Positions 1 through 7,181 of a DNA stretch of 14,504 nt are shown piece by piece. Origin of the DNA: Candidatus Anaerobutyricum stercoripullorum (GTDB taxonomy: Bacteria; Bacillota; Clostridia; Lachnospirales; Lachnospiraceae); assembly GCA_019114885.1 (NCBI GenBank), contig DXEQ01000216.1:1-14504 (forward strand), read 5' to 3'. The notes beneath the pieces were generated by a model. It searched no databases, was not told the DNA's origin, and was given only the letters and a program-made list of their open reading frames with translations. Each line of letters opens with the position of its first letter. Position 1 is the first letter of the stretch. The position numbers and the translations under genes are program-made.

Positions 1-12
1 GCACGAAAAATG

Positions 13-26
13 TAGAAACGTTTCTA
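13..26. promoter_or_regulatory. Perfect 14-bp palindrome, LacI/CcpA-type operator candidate
   Basis: TAGAAACGTTTCTA is a perfect dyad with a central CG, ending 12 bp before the -35 box of the promoter at 39-66. Operators of LacI-family regulators (PurR, GalR, CcpA cre sites) are typically 14-16 bp palindromes centred on AACGTT or CG. The sequence directly shows the dyad; the regulator family is inferred. With no loop it is a poor hairpin, so a protein-binding site is more likely than a terminator. Confidence 0.5.
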
Positions 27-38
27 AAAAACAACGCC

Positions 39-66
39 TTGCATTGAAAAGAAAATGTGTTATACT
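39..66 (+). promoter_or_regulatory. Sigma-A promoter of the radical SAM gene
   Basis: TTGCAT (39-44), a 16-bp spacer and TATACT (61-66), with an extended -10 TG at 58-59. The predicted transcript starts near 73 and has a leader of about 55 nt containing the hairpin at 85-107. Confidence 0.6.
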
Positions 67-84
67 TGTTTTGATTATGTACCG

Positions 85-107
85 GGGGCTTGTAGTTTGC
101 AAGCCCC
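85..107 (+). promoter_or_regulatory. Leader hairpin, possible attenuator
   Basis: GGGGCTTG (85-92) pairs perfectly with CAAGCCCC (100-107) around a 7-nt loop and is followed by TTTT (108-111). It lies between the promoter at 39-66 and the Shine-Dalgarno site at 116-121. It could be a weak intrinsic terminator (attenuator) or a 5' mRNA-stabilising hairpin. The U tract is short, so termination would probably be partial. No alternative antiterminator pairing was identified. Confidence 0.5.
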
Positions 108-127
108 TTTTAATGAAAGGACAAACT

Positions 128-1963
128 ATGCGTTATCTGTTATGCGGCATCAATGCCAAATACATCCACTCCAATCTGGCCATTTTCTGTCTGAAAGCTT
201 ACGCGGAAGCCAACGGGCCGACCGGAGCGGAGTATGTGATAAAAGAATATACGATCAATCATTATGTGGAAGATATTTTGCAGGATATTTATGAGGAGAA
301 GGCGGAGGTCGTCGTGTTTTCCTGTTACATCTGGAACATTTCTTTTGTGCGGGAACTGGCGGAGGAATTAAAAAAGGTCAGTCCCGACGTGCAGATCTGG
401 GTCGGCGGCCCGGAGGTGTCCTATGATGCGGAGCGTTTTCTCCGGGAGAATCCGGCGGTAGATCTGGTGATGCAGGGCGAGGGAGAGGAGACCTTCACGG
501 CGCTGGTGACCCGGGCAGAGCAGGCCGGGGCTGAGACTTTAAGGAGCGAAAGACGGACATGGGCGGAGGTTAAGCGCAATGTGCTGCCGGAAAACATGCC
601 CATCGGTGTTGCCTGGCGGGAGGAGAGAACCATCCATAACACCGGATTTGCGCCGGTCATGGACATGGATGCCATCCCCTTTGTATATGAAGACTTTCAT
701 CTATTTGAGCATAAGATCATCTACTACGAGAGCAGCCGGGGATGCCCGTTTTCGTGCAGCTACTGCCTTTCCTCGGTGGACAAGACGGTGCGGTTCCGCT
801 CACTTTCCAAAGTACTGCCGGAGCTGCAGCGTTTTTTGGATGCGGGAGTGCTGCAGGTCAAGTTTGTGGACCGGACGTTTAACTGCAGGAAGAGCCACGC
901 CATGGCGATCTGGCGTTACATTTGCGAGCACGATAACGGGGTGACGAATTTTCACTTTGAGATCTCGGCAGATTTGCTGGATGAGGAAGCCATGGAACTT
1001 TTTGCCCGCATGCGGCCGGGACTTATTCAGCTGGAGATCGGTGTGCAGTCCACCAATCCGGCGACCATCGGGGCCATTCACCGGAACATGGACCTGCCGA
1101 AACTGTTTGCCAATGTGGACCGGGTGCATCGGATGGGCAATATTCACCAGCATCTGGATCTTATCGCGGGACTGCCGCATGAGAGTTACGGGCAGTTTCG
1201 GATATCTTTTAACGACCTTTATGCGCACCGGCCGGATCAGCTGCAGCTGGGATTTCTGAAAGTGTTAAAGGGAACCTGCATGGAGGCGGAAGCCGGAAAG
1301 TACGCGATCCGTTATCGGAGCCAGCCGCCCTACGAGGTGCTGTCCACGGCATGGCTGACTTACGACGAGGTGATCCGGTTAAAGGGAATCGAGGAGTTGG
1401 TCGAGATGTATTACAACAGCGGGCAGTTCTCCGGCATCCTCTCCTATGTGATGCCGCAGTTTGCCAGTCCCTTTGACTTTTTTGAGCAATTTTCCCTGTC
1501 ATATCGGGGAAAGAACTGTCATAAAATGAATCATAACCGTATGGACAAGTATCGGATCCTGCGGGAATTTCTCGACGAGAAGATGATTTCTCTTCCATTT
1601 CGGGATGAGGTTCTGCTGCTGGATATGTATCTGCGGGAAAATGTAAAGTCCCGCCCGGCGTGGTCCGGTGACCTTTCCGGTTTTCGTCCGCTGTGGAAGG
1701 AAATGTACCGGACCTGCGGGGAGGTTCTCTTCCCGGAAGACCAGGCGGCCGGGTACTATGATTCCAGAAAGGCGGCAAACCGGAGTCATATGGAATATTT
1801 TCACTTTGACGCGGTGCGTTTTCTGGAAGAGGGGGTCCTGGAGGAGGGCGAGTTTTTCTGTCTGTTTGACTACAGCCGGAGGAATCCACTCAACAAAAAT
1901 GCAAGAATCCTGTCCCTGCCTGCAAAAGAGAAACCGCAGATAACGGGCGTTTATGCGAAATAG
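128..1963 (+). CDS. B12-binding-domain radical SAM protein (DUF4080-type)
   Basis: A 611-residue protein. The start at 128 is chosen because AAAGGA (116-121) lies 6 nt upstream; the in-frame ATG at 44 falls inside the predicted promoter and is rejected. Residues 1-130 look like the cobalamin-binding Rossmann domain of this class (VVVFSCYIWNISFVRELAEEL, then WVGGPEVSYDA). The radical SAM core follows, with the cluster motif CX3CX2C at Cys206, Cys210 and Cys213 (GCPFSCSYC). After about residue 400 comes a helical tail typical of DUF4080-like proteins. The family uses a 4Fe-4S cluster and S-adenosylmethionine to make a 5'-deoxyadenosyl radical; members with this N-terminal domain are often methylases or handle unreactive carbons. 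The substrate is unknown. It appears monocistronic: the next gene has its own promoter 5 bp after the stop. Family call firm, function open. Confidence 0.85.
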   Translation: MRYLLCGINAKYIHSNLAIFCLKAYAEANGPTGAEYVIKEYTINHYVEDILQDIYEEKAEVVVFSCYIWNISFVRELAEELKKVSPDVQIWVGGPEVSYDAERFLRENPAVDLVMQGEGEETFTALVTRAEQAGAETLRSERRTWAEVKRNVLPENMPIGVAWREERTIHNTGFAPVMDMDAIPFVYEDFHLFEHKIIYYESSRGCPFSCSYCLSSVDKTVRFRSLSKVLPELQRFLDAGVLQVKFVDRTFNCRKSHAMAIWRYICEHDNGVTNFHFEISADLLDEEAMELFARMRPGLIQLEIGVQSTNPATIGAIHRNMDLPKLFANVDRVHRMGNIHQHLDLIAGLPHESYGQFRISFNDLYAHRPDQLQLGFLKVLKGTCMEAEAGKYAIRYRSQPPYEVLSTAWLTYDEVIRLKGIEELVEMYYNSGQFSGILSYVMPQFASPFDFFEQFSLSYRGKNCHKMNHNRMDKYRILREFLDEKMISLPFRDEVLLLDMYLRENVKSRPAWSGDLSGFRPLWKEMYRTCGEVLFPEDQAAGYYDSRKAANRSHMEYFHFDAVRFLEEGVLEEGEFFCLFDYSRRNPLNKNARILSLPAKEKPQITGVYAK

Positions 1964-1967
1964 ACAC

Positions 1968-1996
1968 TTGAATGTCCCGGAGAAATGACTTAGAAT
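1968..1996 (+). promoter_or_regulatory. Sigma-A promoter of the small-peptide/vanW operon
   Basis: TTGAAT (1968-1973), a 17-bp spacer and TAGAAT (1991-1996). It starts 5 bp after the stop codon of the radical SAM gene and predicts a transcript start near 2003. It is the only convincing promoter seen between 1963 and the terminator at 7679, so it may drive the whole rightward series. Confidence 0.6.
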
Positions 1997-2017
1997 AGGG
2001 AAGTACCTTGCAAACAG

Positions 2018-2038
2018 GGCAGTGGAGGAGACACTGCC
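2018..2038 (+). promoter_or_regulatory. Leader hairpin with GA-rich loop
   Basis: GGCAGTG (2018-2024) pairs with CACTGCC (2032-2038) around the loop GAGGAGA. No T run follows, so it is not a terminator. It begins about 15 nt after the predicted transcript start. The loop exposes GGA trinucleotides and a Shine-Dalgarno-like sequence with no start codon at a suitable distance. A 5' stabiliser or an RNA-binding protein site is possible. Confidence 0.4.
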
Positions 2039-2077
2039 AGAGAGAAATAGAACAACGTTTGAGAAAGTGAGGCTATT

Positions 2078-2176
2078 ATGGATCCGAGAAAAAGACAGAG
2101 AATATCTGCAATTATCATCGCAATCGTGATTGTGGCTATGGTTGTTACCTCTGTGGTGCCGATGCTGATCGGATAA
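2078..2176 (+). CDS. Small single-span membrane protein (32 aa)
   Basis: ATG at 2078 preceded by AGTGAGG; TAA at 2174-2176. The product has a basic head (MDPRKRQR) followed by one hydrophobic helix (ISAIIIAIVIVAMVVTSVV) and a two- or three-residue tail, the layout of an inner-membrane miniprotein with its N-terminus in the cytoplasm by the positive-inside rule. It resembles the architecture of Prli42-type stressosome anchors in Firmicutes, but I cannot claim homology. It is the first gene after a good promoter and leader hairpin and sits 73 bp before the vanW-like gene, so the two are probably cotranscribed. It is short, and a database check for conserved homologues would settle whether it is real. 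Confidence 0.6.
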   Translation: MDPRKRQRISAIIIAIVIVAMVVTSVVPMLIG

Positions 2177-2249
2177 GCAGCGGACCTCGACGGCTGAGAG
2201 GCAGCCAGGAAGAAGAGATTGCAGATAAACAAAGGAGTAGGAAGTCAAT

Positions 2250-3707
2250 ATGAAGAAACGAATTGGTCTTTTGCTGTTGTTTATCGTGATCGCCGCCCTT
2301 GTGGGATTTGGCGTTTACAGCTGGAATTATTATTCGAAGTATATCGATGTGGATACGATTTATCCGGGAGTGACCATCCAGGGAATGGATGTGGGAGGCC
2401 TCAGTGTGGAGGAGGCGCAGCAGAAAGTGGACGACTATGTGGACGCCCTTTCTGAGAAGACAGTCACCCTGCAGGTGGAAGATAGGGAGAAGAGTTTCGC
2501 CCTTCGCCAGGCAGGACTGACCTGTGAGAATCCGGATGCGGCTAAGCAGGCGGAAGCGCTGGGCCGGGAAGGCAATATCATAAAAAGGGTTCTGCAGGTA
2601 CAGGCCATTGCTGCCGGAGGGAAAGATATCCCCCTTGACTTTTCCGTGGATGCGGACAAGACAAAGTCGATCATAAAGAAAAAGGGTAAGACTCTGGAGA
2701 CAAAGAAGAAGGATGCGTCCCTCACGAGAGAGGACGGTAAGTTTGTCGTCGAGAAAGAAGTCGACGGTATTTCCATTGATTTTAATAAAGATGCGGAAAA
2801 GCTGGCCGCTCTGATCGCCAGCCCGGACTGGAATCAGCAGGATGTGACCCTGACCATGGATTATGAGAAGGACCCGGCAAAGCATACGGCGCAGGAGCTT
2901 GATGCCGTACAGGATGTGCTCGGTACATTTACCACATCATTTGCAGACTCTTCCGAAGGACGCTGTATCAATGTGGAGAACGGAGCGAAGCTCATCAACG
3001 GGACCCTGCTGTATCCGGGAGAGTCCATGTCCGTATATGATAAAGTGGCGCCGTTTAATGCGGAGAACGGCTATCGTCTGGCCGGTTCCTATGAGAATGG
3101 TACGACGGTGCAGACCTATGGCGGCGGCATCTGCCAGGTGTCCACGACGCTCTATAACGCGGTGCTGCGCGCGGAACTGGAAGTGACCGAGAGACAGAAT
3201 CACTCCATGACGGTACATTATGTGGAGCTTTCCGAGGACGCGGCCATCGCCGGCACAGAGAAAGACCTGAAGTTTAAAAACAATCTGGATAATCCGATAT
3301 ATATAGAAGGAAGTACGTCCGGAAGGACCATCACCTTTACGATCTACGGCAAAGAATACCGGGACAAAGACCGGACCATCGAGTTTGTCTCTGAGACCAC
3401 TTCCACCCGCGCGCCGGGAGAGAAGAAGGTGAAGGACAGCAGTCTCACTCAGGGTAAGACAGAGGTGGAGAGTGCCGGTCGGACCGGTTATACGGCCAAG
3501 CTCTGGAAGGTGATTTATGAAAACGGCGAAGAACAGGAGCGGGTACAGGTCAACAGCAGTTCCTACATGGCTGTGCCGGAGGTGATCCGCGTGGGCACAA
3601 AGAAGCCGACGCCGGTAAAGAAAGATAAGAAGTCTGACAAGAAGAATAAGAAGGACACAAAGAAAGACAACAGCAAGAATAACAAGTCAGAGAAAAAGAA
3701 AAAATAG
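2250..3707 (+). CDS. VanW family protein with G5 domain
   Basis: 485 residues. An N-terminal membrane anchor (MKKRIGLLLLFIVIAALVGFGVYSW) is followed by a peptidoglycan-binding-type repeat region (about residues 40-215; GVTIQGMDVGGLSVEEAQ is the usual opening). The VanW domain follows (about 220-360), with the hallmark TYGGGICQVSTTLYNAVL and Cys295. A G5-like beta domain spans about 365-445 and ends in VPEVIRVGTKK. The last 35 residues are a Lys/Asp/Asn tail. VanW proteins are named for a gene in vanB-type vancomycin-resistance clusters, but their reaction is unknown and most copies are ordinary envelope proteins; nothing here suggests resistance. It is probably anchored outside the membrane and bound to the wall. 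AAAGGAG and AGGAAG lie just before the start. Stop to next start is 15 bp, suggesting an operon. Confidence 0.9.
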   Translation: MKKRIGLLLLFIVIAALVGFGVYSWNYYSKYIDVDTIYPGVTIQGMDVGGLSVEEAQQKVDDYVDALSEKTVTLQVEDREKSFALRQAGLTCENPDAAKQAEALGREGNIIKRVLQVQAIAAGGKDIPLDFSVDADKTKSIIKKKGKTLETKKKDASLTREDGKFVVEKEVDGISIDFNKDAEKLAALIASPDWNQQDVTLTMDYEKDPAKHTAQELDAVQDVLGTFTTSFADSSEGRCINVENGAKLINGTLLYPGESMSVYDKVAPFNAENGYRLAGSYENGTTVQTYGGGICQVSTTLYNAVLRAELEVTERQNHSMTVHYVELSEDAAIAGTEKDLKFKNNLDNPIYIEGSTSGRTITFTIYGKEYRDKDRTIEFVSETTSTRAPGEKKVKDSSLTQGKTEVESAGRTGYTAKLWKVIYENGEEQERVQVNSSSYMAVPEVIRVGTKKPTPVKKDKKSDKKNKKDTKKDNSKNNKSEKKKK

Positions 3708-3722
3708 AAGCAGGAGAGCGAT

Positions 3723-4835
3723 ATGCGTTTCGGCAAAGTAAAGGAGAGCATCCTGAAGCGCTCCGTGTTACGACAATTACATAGACATACTCCCTTCGGC
3801 TCTCCGCAATATGGGGAAGACGCCGGTCTGTTTCCGGCGGATGACTCACAGCTTTTGCGGGCAAATGTACTGGCAGAGCCGGTAAGCAGTGGAGAAGACC
3901 GAAAGAGGGATAGCCTTTGTCCCGGGAAGTCTGGGTCCGGAGACCGGATCGCAGTCAGCGTCAATCCGGTGGAGGGATGGACGCTGGCCGCCCGGCGGAC
4001 GGTGTACACGGCGGTGAACAGTCTGGCGGCAGCGGGAGCAGTTCCGGCGGGAATCTCTCTCTCTATTCTGATGCCGAAGGAGACGGAAGAGCCTGCCCTT
4101 AAGAAGCTGATGCGGGAGATTGACGCCCTGTGCGGGGAGGAAGGAATCTGCTGTCTGTCCGGACATACGGCGGTATCTCCTTATGTCACGGACCTGGTGA
4201 TTTCCGTGACGGCTCTGGGATATCAGAATGTGAAAGGCGGAAAGGCGTCAGCGACCCGTGAGACAGATCGGGTTGACAGCGGCGGGAAGCAGCCGTTGGC
4301 GCTCCGTCCGGGAATGGATATCATTGTGGCGGGCACGGTCGGCCGGGAAGGCGCGGCCATACTGGCCCACCGGCGGGAGAAGGAGCTTCTGACCCGGTAT
4401 CCCGCCTTTTTTGTGGAGGAGGCGAAGAGCCTCTTTGATGACGGCTCCATGGCTGCGGCCGCAGCTGCGGCAAGGCAGGCGGGAACGGCATACATCCATG
4501 ATGTGCGGGAGGGCGGCATCTTTGCGGCTCTCTGGGAGCTGGCAGCCGCAGGAAAAGTGGGGATTGACACAGAACTGAAACGGATACCGATCCGGCAGCA
4601 TACCATTGAGGTCTGCGAGTTTTTTCGCCTGAATCCTTACATGCTCCGCTCCGGCGGGACGCTGCTTCTGGCCTGCGACAACGGCGAGAGAGTCACGGCA
4701 GCGCTTGCCGGGGCAGGTATTTTGGCGGCCGTGATCGGCCGCACGACGGACAATAACGATAAGATCATCCGCTATGACGATGAGATCCGGTATCTGGAAC
4801 CGCCGAAGGAGGATGAACTGTATCATATCATATAA
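3723..4835 (+). CDS. AIR synthase-related protein, HypE-like
   Basis: 370 residues, ATG preceded by AGGAG (3712-3716). The fold is that of the PurM/HypE/SelD/ThiL ATP-binding superfamily: the N-terminal GEDAGLF (Asp33) matches the metal/ATP-binding GDDAA-type strand, followed by ARRTVYTAVNSLAAAGAVPAGISLSI, LSGHTAV, then the C-terminal domain with IHDVREGGIFAALWELAAAG (Asp260) in place of HypE's DPTRGG. HypE uses ATP to convert a C-terminal cysteine thiocarboxamide to thiocyanate for NiFe-hydrogenase; this protein ends DELYHII and lacks that cysteine, and no hyp or hydrogenase genes are nearby. Two polar low-conservation insertions (about 53-76 and 170-196) are unusual. It is followed 12 bp later by an Lrp/AsnC gene and an aminotransferase gene, suggesting a role in amino-acid or nitrogen metabolism. 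The substrate is unknown; annotation as hydrogenase maturation factor would be over-specific. Confidence 0.75.
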   Translation: MRFGKVKESILKRSVLRQLHRHTPFGSPQYGEDAGLFPADDSQLLRANVLAEPVSSGEDRKRDSLCPGKSGSGDRIAVSVNPVEGWTLAARRTVYTAVNSLAAAGAVPAGISLSILMPKETEEPALKKLMREIDALCGEEGICCLSGHTAVSPYVTDLVISVTALGYQNVKGGKASATRETDRVDSGGKQPLALRPGMDIIVAGTVGREGAAILAHRREKELLTRYPAFFVEEAKSLFDDGSMAAAAAAARQAGTAYIHDVREGGIFAALWELAAAGKVGIDTELKRIPIRQHTIEVCEFFRLNPYMLRSGGTLLLACDNGERVTAALAGAGILAAVIGRTTDNNDKIIRYDDEIRYLEPPKEDELYHII

Positions 4836-4847
4836 TTGGAGGAGACT

Positions 4848-5330
4848 ATGCGTAACGAAATACTGAGAATGCTGGAGAATAACAGCAGAATTGATCTGCA
4901 TGATCTGGCGATCATGCTGGGAACGGATGAGACCGTTGTGGTGCAGGAGATTGAAAAAATGGAGAACGAGGGCGTGATCTGCGGATATCCGACTCTCATC
5001 AACTGGGATAAGACCGACACGGAAAAGGTGACGGCGCTCATTGAAGTCAGTGTGACGCCGCAGAGAGGACAGGGCTTTGAGAAGCTGGCGGAGCGCATCT
5101 GCAACTATCCGGAGGTGAAGTCCATCTATCTGATGTCCGGCGCCTTTGACTTTGTCGTTTTTCTGGAGGGAAAGACGCTCAAGGAAGTTTCCATGTTTGT
5201 CTCCACGAAGCTGTCCACGCTGGAAGCCGTGTCGGGGACTGCAACACATTTTGTGCTTAAAAAATATAAAGACCACGGCATGATTCTCATCGAAAAGAAT
5301 GAGAGCAGCAGAATGAAGGTGACATTATGA
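4848..5330 (+). CDS. Lrp/AsnC family transcriptional regulator
   Basis: 160 residues. The start at ATG 4848 is placed by GGAGGAG (4838-4844); a TTG at 4836 would extend it by four codons but overlaps that ribosome site. Residues 1-50 form the winged helix-turn-helix (ILRMLENNSRIDLHDLAIMLGTDETVVVQEIEKMENEGVI, written here in words: one short helix pair then the recognition helix). Residues 65-145 form the RAM/AsnC ligand domain (TALIEVSVTP, SIYLMSGAFDFVVFLEG, FVSTKLSTLEAVSGTATHFVL). The family forms DNA-bending oligomers that respond to amino acids. Its stop overlaps the start of the aminotransferase (ATGA, 5327-5330), so the pair is translationally coupled. The likely effector is the substrate or product of that enzyme, and it may autoregulate the operon; both are inference. 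Confidence 0.9.
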   Translation: MRNEILRMLENNSRIDLHDLAIMLGTDETVVVQEIEKMENEGVICGYPTLINWDKTDTEKVTALIEVSVTPQRGQGFEKLAERICNYPEVKSIYLMSGAFDFVVFLEGKTLKEVSMFVSTKLSTLEAVSGTATHFVLKKYKDHGMILIEKNESSRMKVTL

Positions 5331-6505
5331 GAAATCCACTCTCAGACAAGGTCGTGAAGATGAAACCATCCGGCATCCGGAAGTTTTTTGATCTGGTGCA
5401 GGAGATGCCGGACGCCATCTCTTTAGGTGTGGGTGAGCCGGATTTTGACACGCCGTGGCACATCAGGGAGGAAGGAATCTTCTCTCTGGAAAAAGGAAGG
5501 ACCTTCTATACTTCCAACGCCGGACTGATGGAACTTCGAAAAGCCATTGCCGGTTATCTGGAACGAAAACTGCATCTTTCTTACGATCCGGTCCACGAGA
5601 TACTGGTGACAGTGGGCGGCAGTGAGGGCATCGATCTGGCGCTGCGGGCCATGATCAACGCCGGGGATGAGGTCATCCTGCCGGAACCGTGTTATGTGTC
5701 GTATCTGCCGTGTATCGAGCTGGCGGATGGCGTGCCGGTGACTATAGAGCTGAAAGAGGAGAATGCTTTCAAACTGACGCCGGAGGAACTGCGGGCGGCC
5801 ATCACCGATAAGACGAAGATTCTGATTCTCACCTTCCCGAATAACCCGACGGGTGCCATTATGACAAAGGAAGATCTGGCGCCGATCGTGGACATCGTGA
5901 AGGAGAAGGATCTGTTTGTGATTTCCGATGAGATCTATTCGGAGCTGACTTATCAGGGAGAGCACTGCTCCATCGCCTCCTTCCCGGGGATGCGGGAGAG
6001 GACCATCGTCATCAACGGTTTCAGCAAGGCCTTTGCCATGACGGGATGGCGGCTCGGATATGTGGCCGGCCCGCAGCTGATCGTGGAGCAGATGACAAAG
6101 ATTCACCAGTTTGCCATCATGGCGGCGCCGACCACCAGCCAGTATGCGGCGGTGGAGGCCATGAACAACGGAGATGACGATGTGGAACTCATGCGCACTT
6201 CTTATAACCAGCGCCGGCGGTTTGTGCTGCAGAAGTTTCGGGATATGGGCCTTTCCTGCTTTGAGCCGGAAGGGGCATTCTACACATTTCCCTGCATAAA
6301 GGAGTTCGGCCTGACTTCCGATGAGTTTGCCAATCGGTTCTTGCGGGAGGAGAAGGTGGCGGTCGTTCCGGGGACTGCTTTCGGAGACTGCGGCGAGGGA
6401 TTTCTGCGGATATCCTACGCCTATTCCATCGAGGAACTGAAAGAAGCGCTGGGCAGGCTGGAACATTTTGTGGCAAGGCTGCGGGAAGAAAAGGCCCGCC
6501 AGTGA
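5327..6505 (+). CDS. PLP-dependent class I/II aminotransferase
   Basis: 392 residues, the normal length for the class I (fold type I) family. Visible motifs: the N-terminal SLGVGEPDFDTP, the FPNNPTGAIM loop with Asn173, SDEIYSEL with Asp201 (pyridine nitrogen contact) and Tyr204, the Schiff-base lysine Lys234 in NGFSKAFAMTGWRLGY, and the substrate-carboxylate arginine Arg361 in FLRISYAYS. All catalytic residues are present, so it should be active. It resembles the PatA/AspC-like subgroup that handles aromatic or broad substrates; the exact amino acid cannot be read from the sequence. The start overlaps the Lrp gene stop by 4 bp, indicating tight coexpression with its probable regulator. Cytoplasmic. 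Confidence 0.93.
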   Translation: MRNPLSDKVVKMKPSGIRKFFDLVQEMPDAISLGVGEPDFDTPWHIREEGIFSLEKGRTFYTSNAGLMELRKAIAGYLERKLHLSYDPVHEILVTVGGSEGIDLALRAMINAGDEVILPEPCYVSYLPCIELADGVPVTIELKEENAFKLTPEELRAAITDKTKILILTFPNNPTGAIMTKEDLAPIVDIVKEKDLFVISDEIYSELTYQGEHCSIASFPGMRERTIVINGFSKAFAMTGWRLGYVAGPQLIVEQMTKIHQFAIMAAPTTSQYAAVEAMNNGDDDVELMRTSYNQRRRFVLQKFRDMGLSCFEPEGAFYTFPCIKEFGLTSDEFANRFLREEKVAVVPGTAFGDCGEGFLRISYAYSIEELKEALGRLEHFVARLREEKARQ

Positions 6506-6583
6506 GCAGGAGCGCGTCAGCGCACGGCAAATGTACATAAGACATTGTAGTCCCGGCGGTGCGGGGAAGTATGAGGAATCATT

Positions 6584-7075
6584 ATGGTAAATATTGTATT
6601 GCATGAGCCGGAGATGCCGGCCAACACGGGAAATATCGGCAGGACCTGCGTGGCGACAGGCAGTGTTCTGCATCTGATCGAGCCACTGGGCTTTCGCATC
6701 AATGACAAGATGCTGAAGCGGGCGGGCCTTGATTACTGGGACAAGCTGGATGTGCGCCGTTATGTGAATTTTGAGGATTTCCTGGAGAAGAATCCGGGTG
6801 CGAAGATCTATATGGCCACCACCAAGTCCAGACAGACATACACGGAGGTGGAGTACGAGGACGGGTGTTACATCATGTTCGGCAAGGAGAGCGCGGGCAT
6901 CCCGGAGGAGATTCTGCTGGATTACAAGGAGACGGCGGTGCGGATTCCCATGCTGGATACGATCCGTTCTCTGAATCTGGGGAATTCCGTCTCCATCATC
7001 CTTTATGAGGCGCTGCGTCAGCAGGGATTTAAAGAACTGCAGCGGGAAGGACAGCTGCACCACTATGAGTGGTGA
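6584..7075 (+). CDS. trmL: tRNA (cytidine(34)-2'-O)-methyltransferase
   Basis: 163 residues, full length for the minimal SPOUT enzyme TrmL. It 2'-O-methylates the wobble nucleotide of tRNA-Leu (CAA and UAA anticodons) using S-adenosylmethionine. The three SPOUT motifs are visible: EPEMPANTGNIGRTC (Asn14-Asn17), YIMFGKESAGIPEEIL, and IPMLDTIRSLNLGNSVSIILYEALRQ (given here as the knot region, about residues 125-155). The enzyme works as a dimer with a C-terminal trefoil knot. The start follows GAGGAA (about 6571-6576). It lies 78 bp after the aminotransferase gene; no convincing promoter or terminator is seen in the gap, so read-through from upstream is likely. Confidence 0.93.
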   Translation: MVNIVLHEPEMPANTGNIGRTCVATGSVLHLIEPLGFRINDKMLKRAGLDYWDKLDVRRYVNFEDFLEKNPGAKIYMATTKSRQTYTEVEYEDGCYIMFGKESAGIPEEILLDYKETAVRIPMLDTIRSLNLGNSVSIILYEALRQQGFKELQREGQLHHYEW

Positions 7076-7121
7076 GATCAGGATGGAAGTGACGATGGTA
7101 AAAGTATAGTGCAAGAGGGGA

Positions 7122-7181
7122 ATACAGAAGATATGGGCAAAGAATGGAATCATACAGAAGATATGGATAAAGTATCGAATC
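7122..7181 (+). repeat. Two tandem 30-bp repeats at the thioesterase 5' end
   Basis: Units 7122-7151 and 7152-7181 both begin ATACAGAAGATATGG and match at 25 of 30 positions by eye; a degenerate third unit starts at 7182 (ATGTAGAAGA). They encode NTEDMGKEWN, HTEDMDKVSN and HVEENV, a 10-residue repeat. The duplication carries the candidate start codons ATG 7133 and ATG 7163 with it. Confidence 0.85.

Noticed and set aside
13..38. Palindrome plus A run as a terminator of an upstream gene
   Set aside because: The palindrome has no loop and is followed by A, not T, on the + strand. An operator is a better fit, though a weak leftward terminator cannot be excluded without the left flank.
44..127. 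28-codon N-terminal extension of the radical SAM protein
   Set aside because: ATG 44 overlaps the predicted promoter, has no ribosome site, and the hairpin would be inside the coding region; ATG 128 has a good site.
1209..2248. Overlapping minus-strand frames of 226 and 249 residues
   Set aside because: Antisense to the radical SAM gene end and the miniprotein region, proline/serine-rich shadow sequence with no start signals.
2250..3707. VanW as evidence of a vancomycin-resistance cluster
   Set aside because: No vanH, vanA/B-type ligase, vanX or vanRS genes are present; VanW/G5 proteins are common envelope proteins in Clostridia.
4248..5276. 342-residue open frame on the minus strand
   Set aside because: Antisense shadow of the AIR-synthase-like and Lrp genes, a common effect of GC-rich third positions; no family features.
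6506..6583. Small stem GCGC-GTCA-GCGC as a terminator after the aminotransferase
   Set aside because: The stem is only 4 bp and no T run follows; no good promoter for trmL was found, so read-through is more likely.
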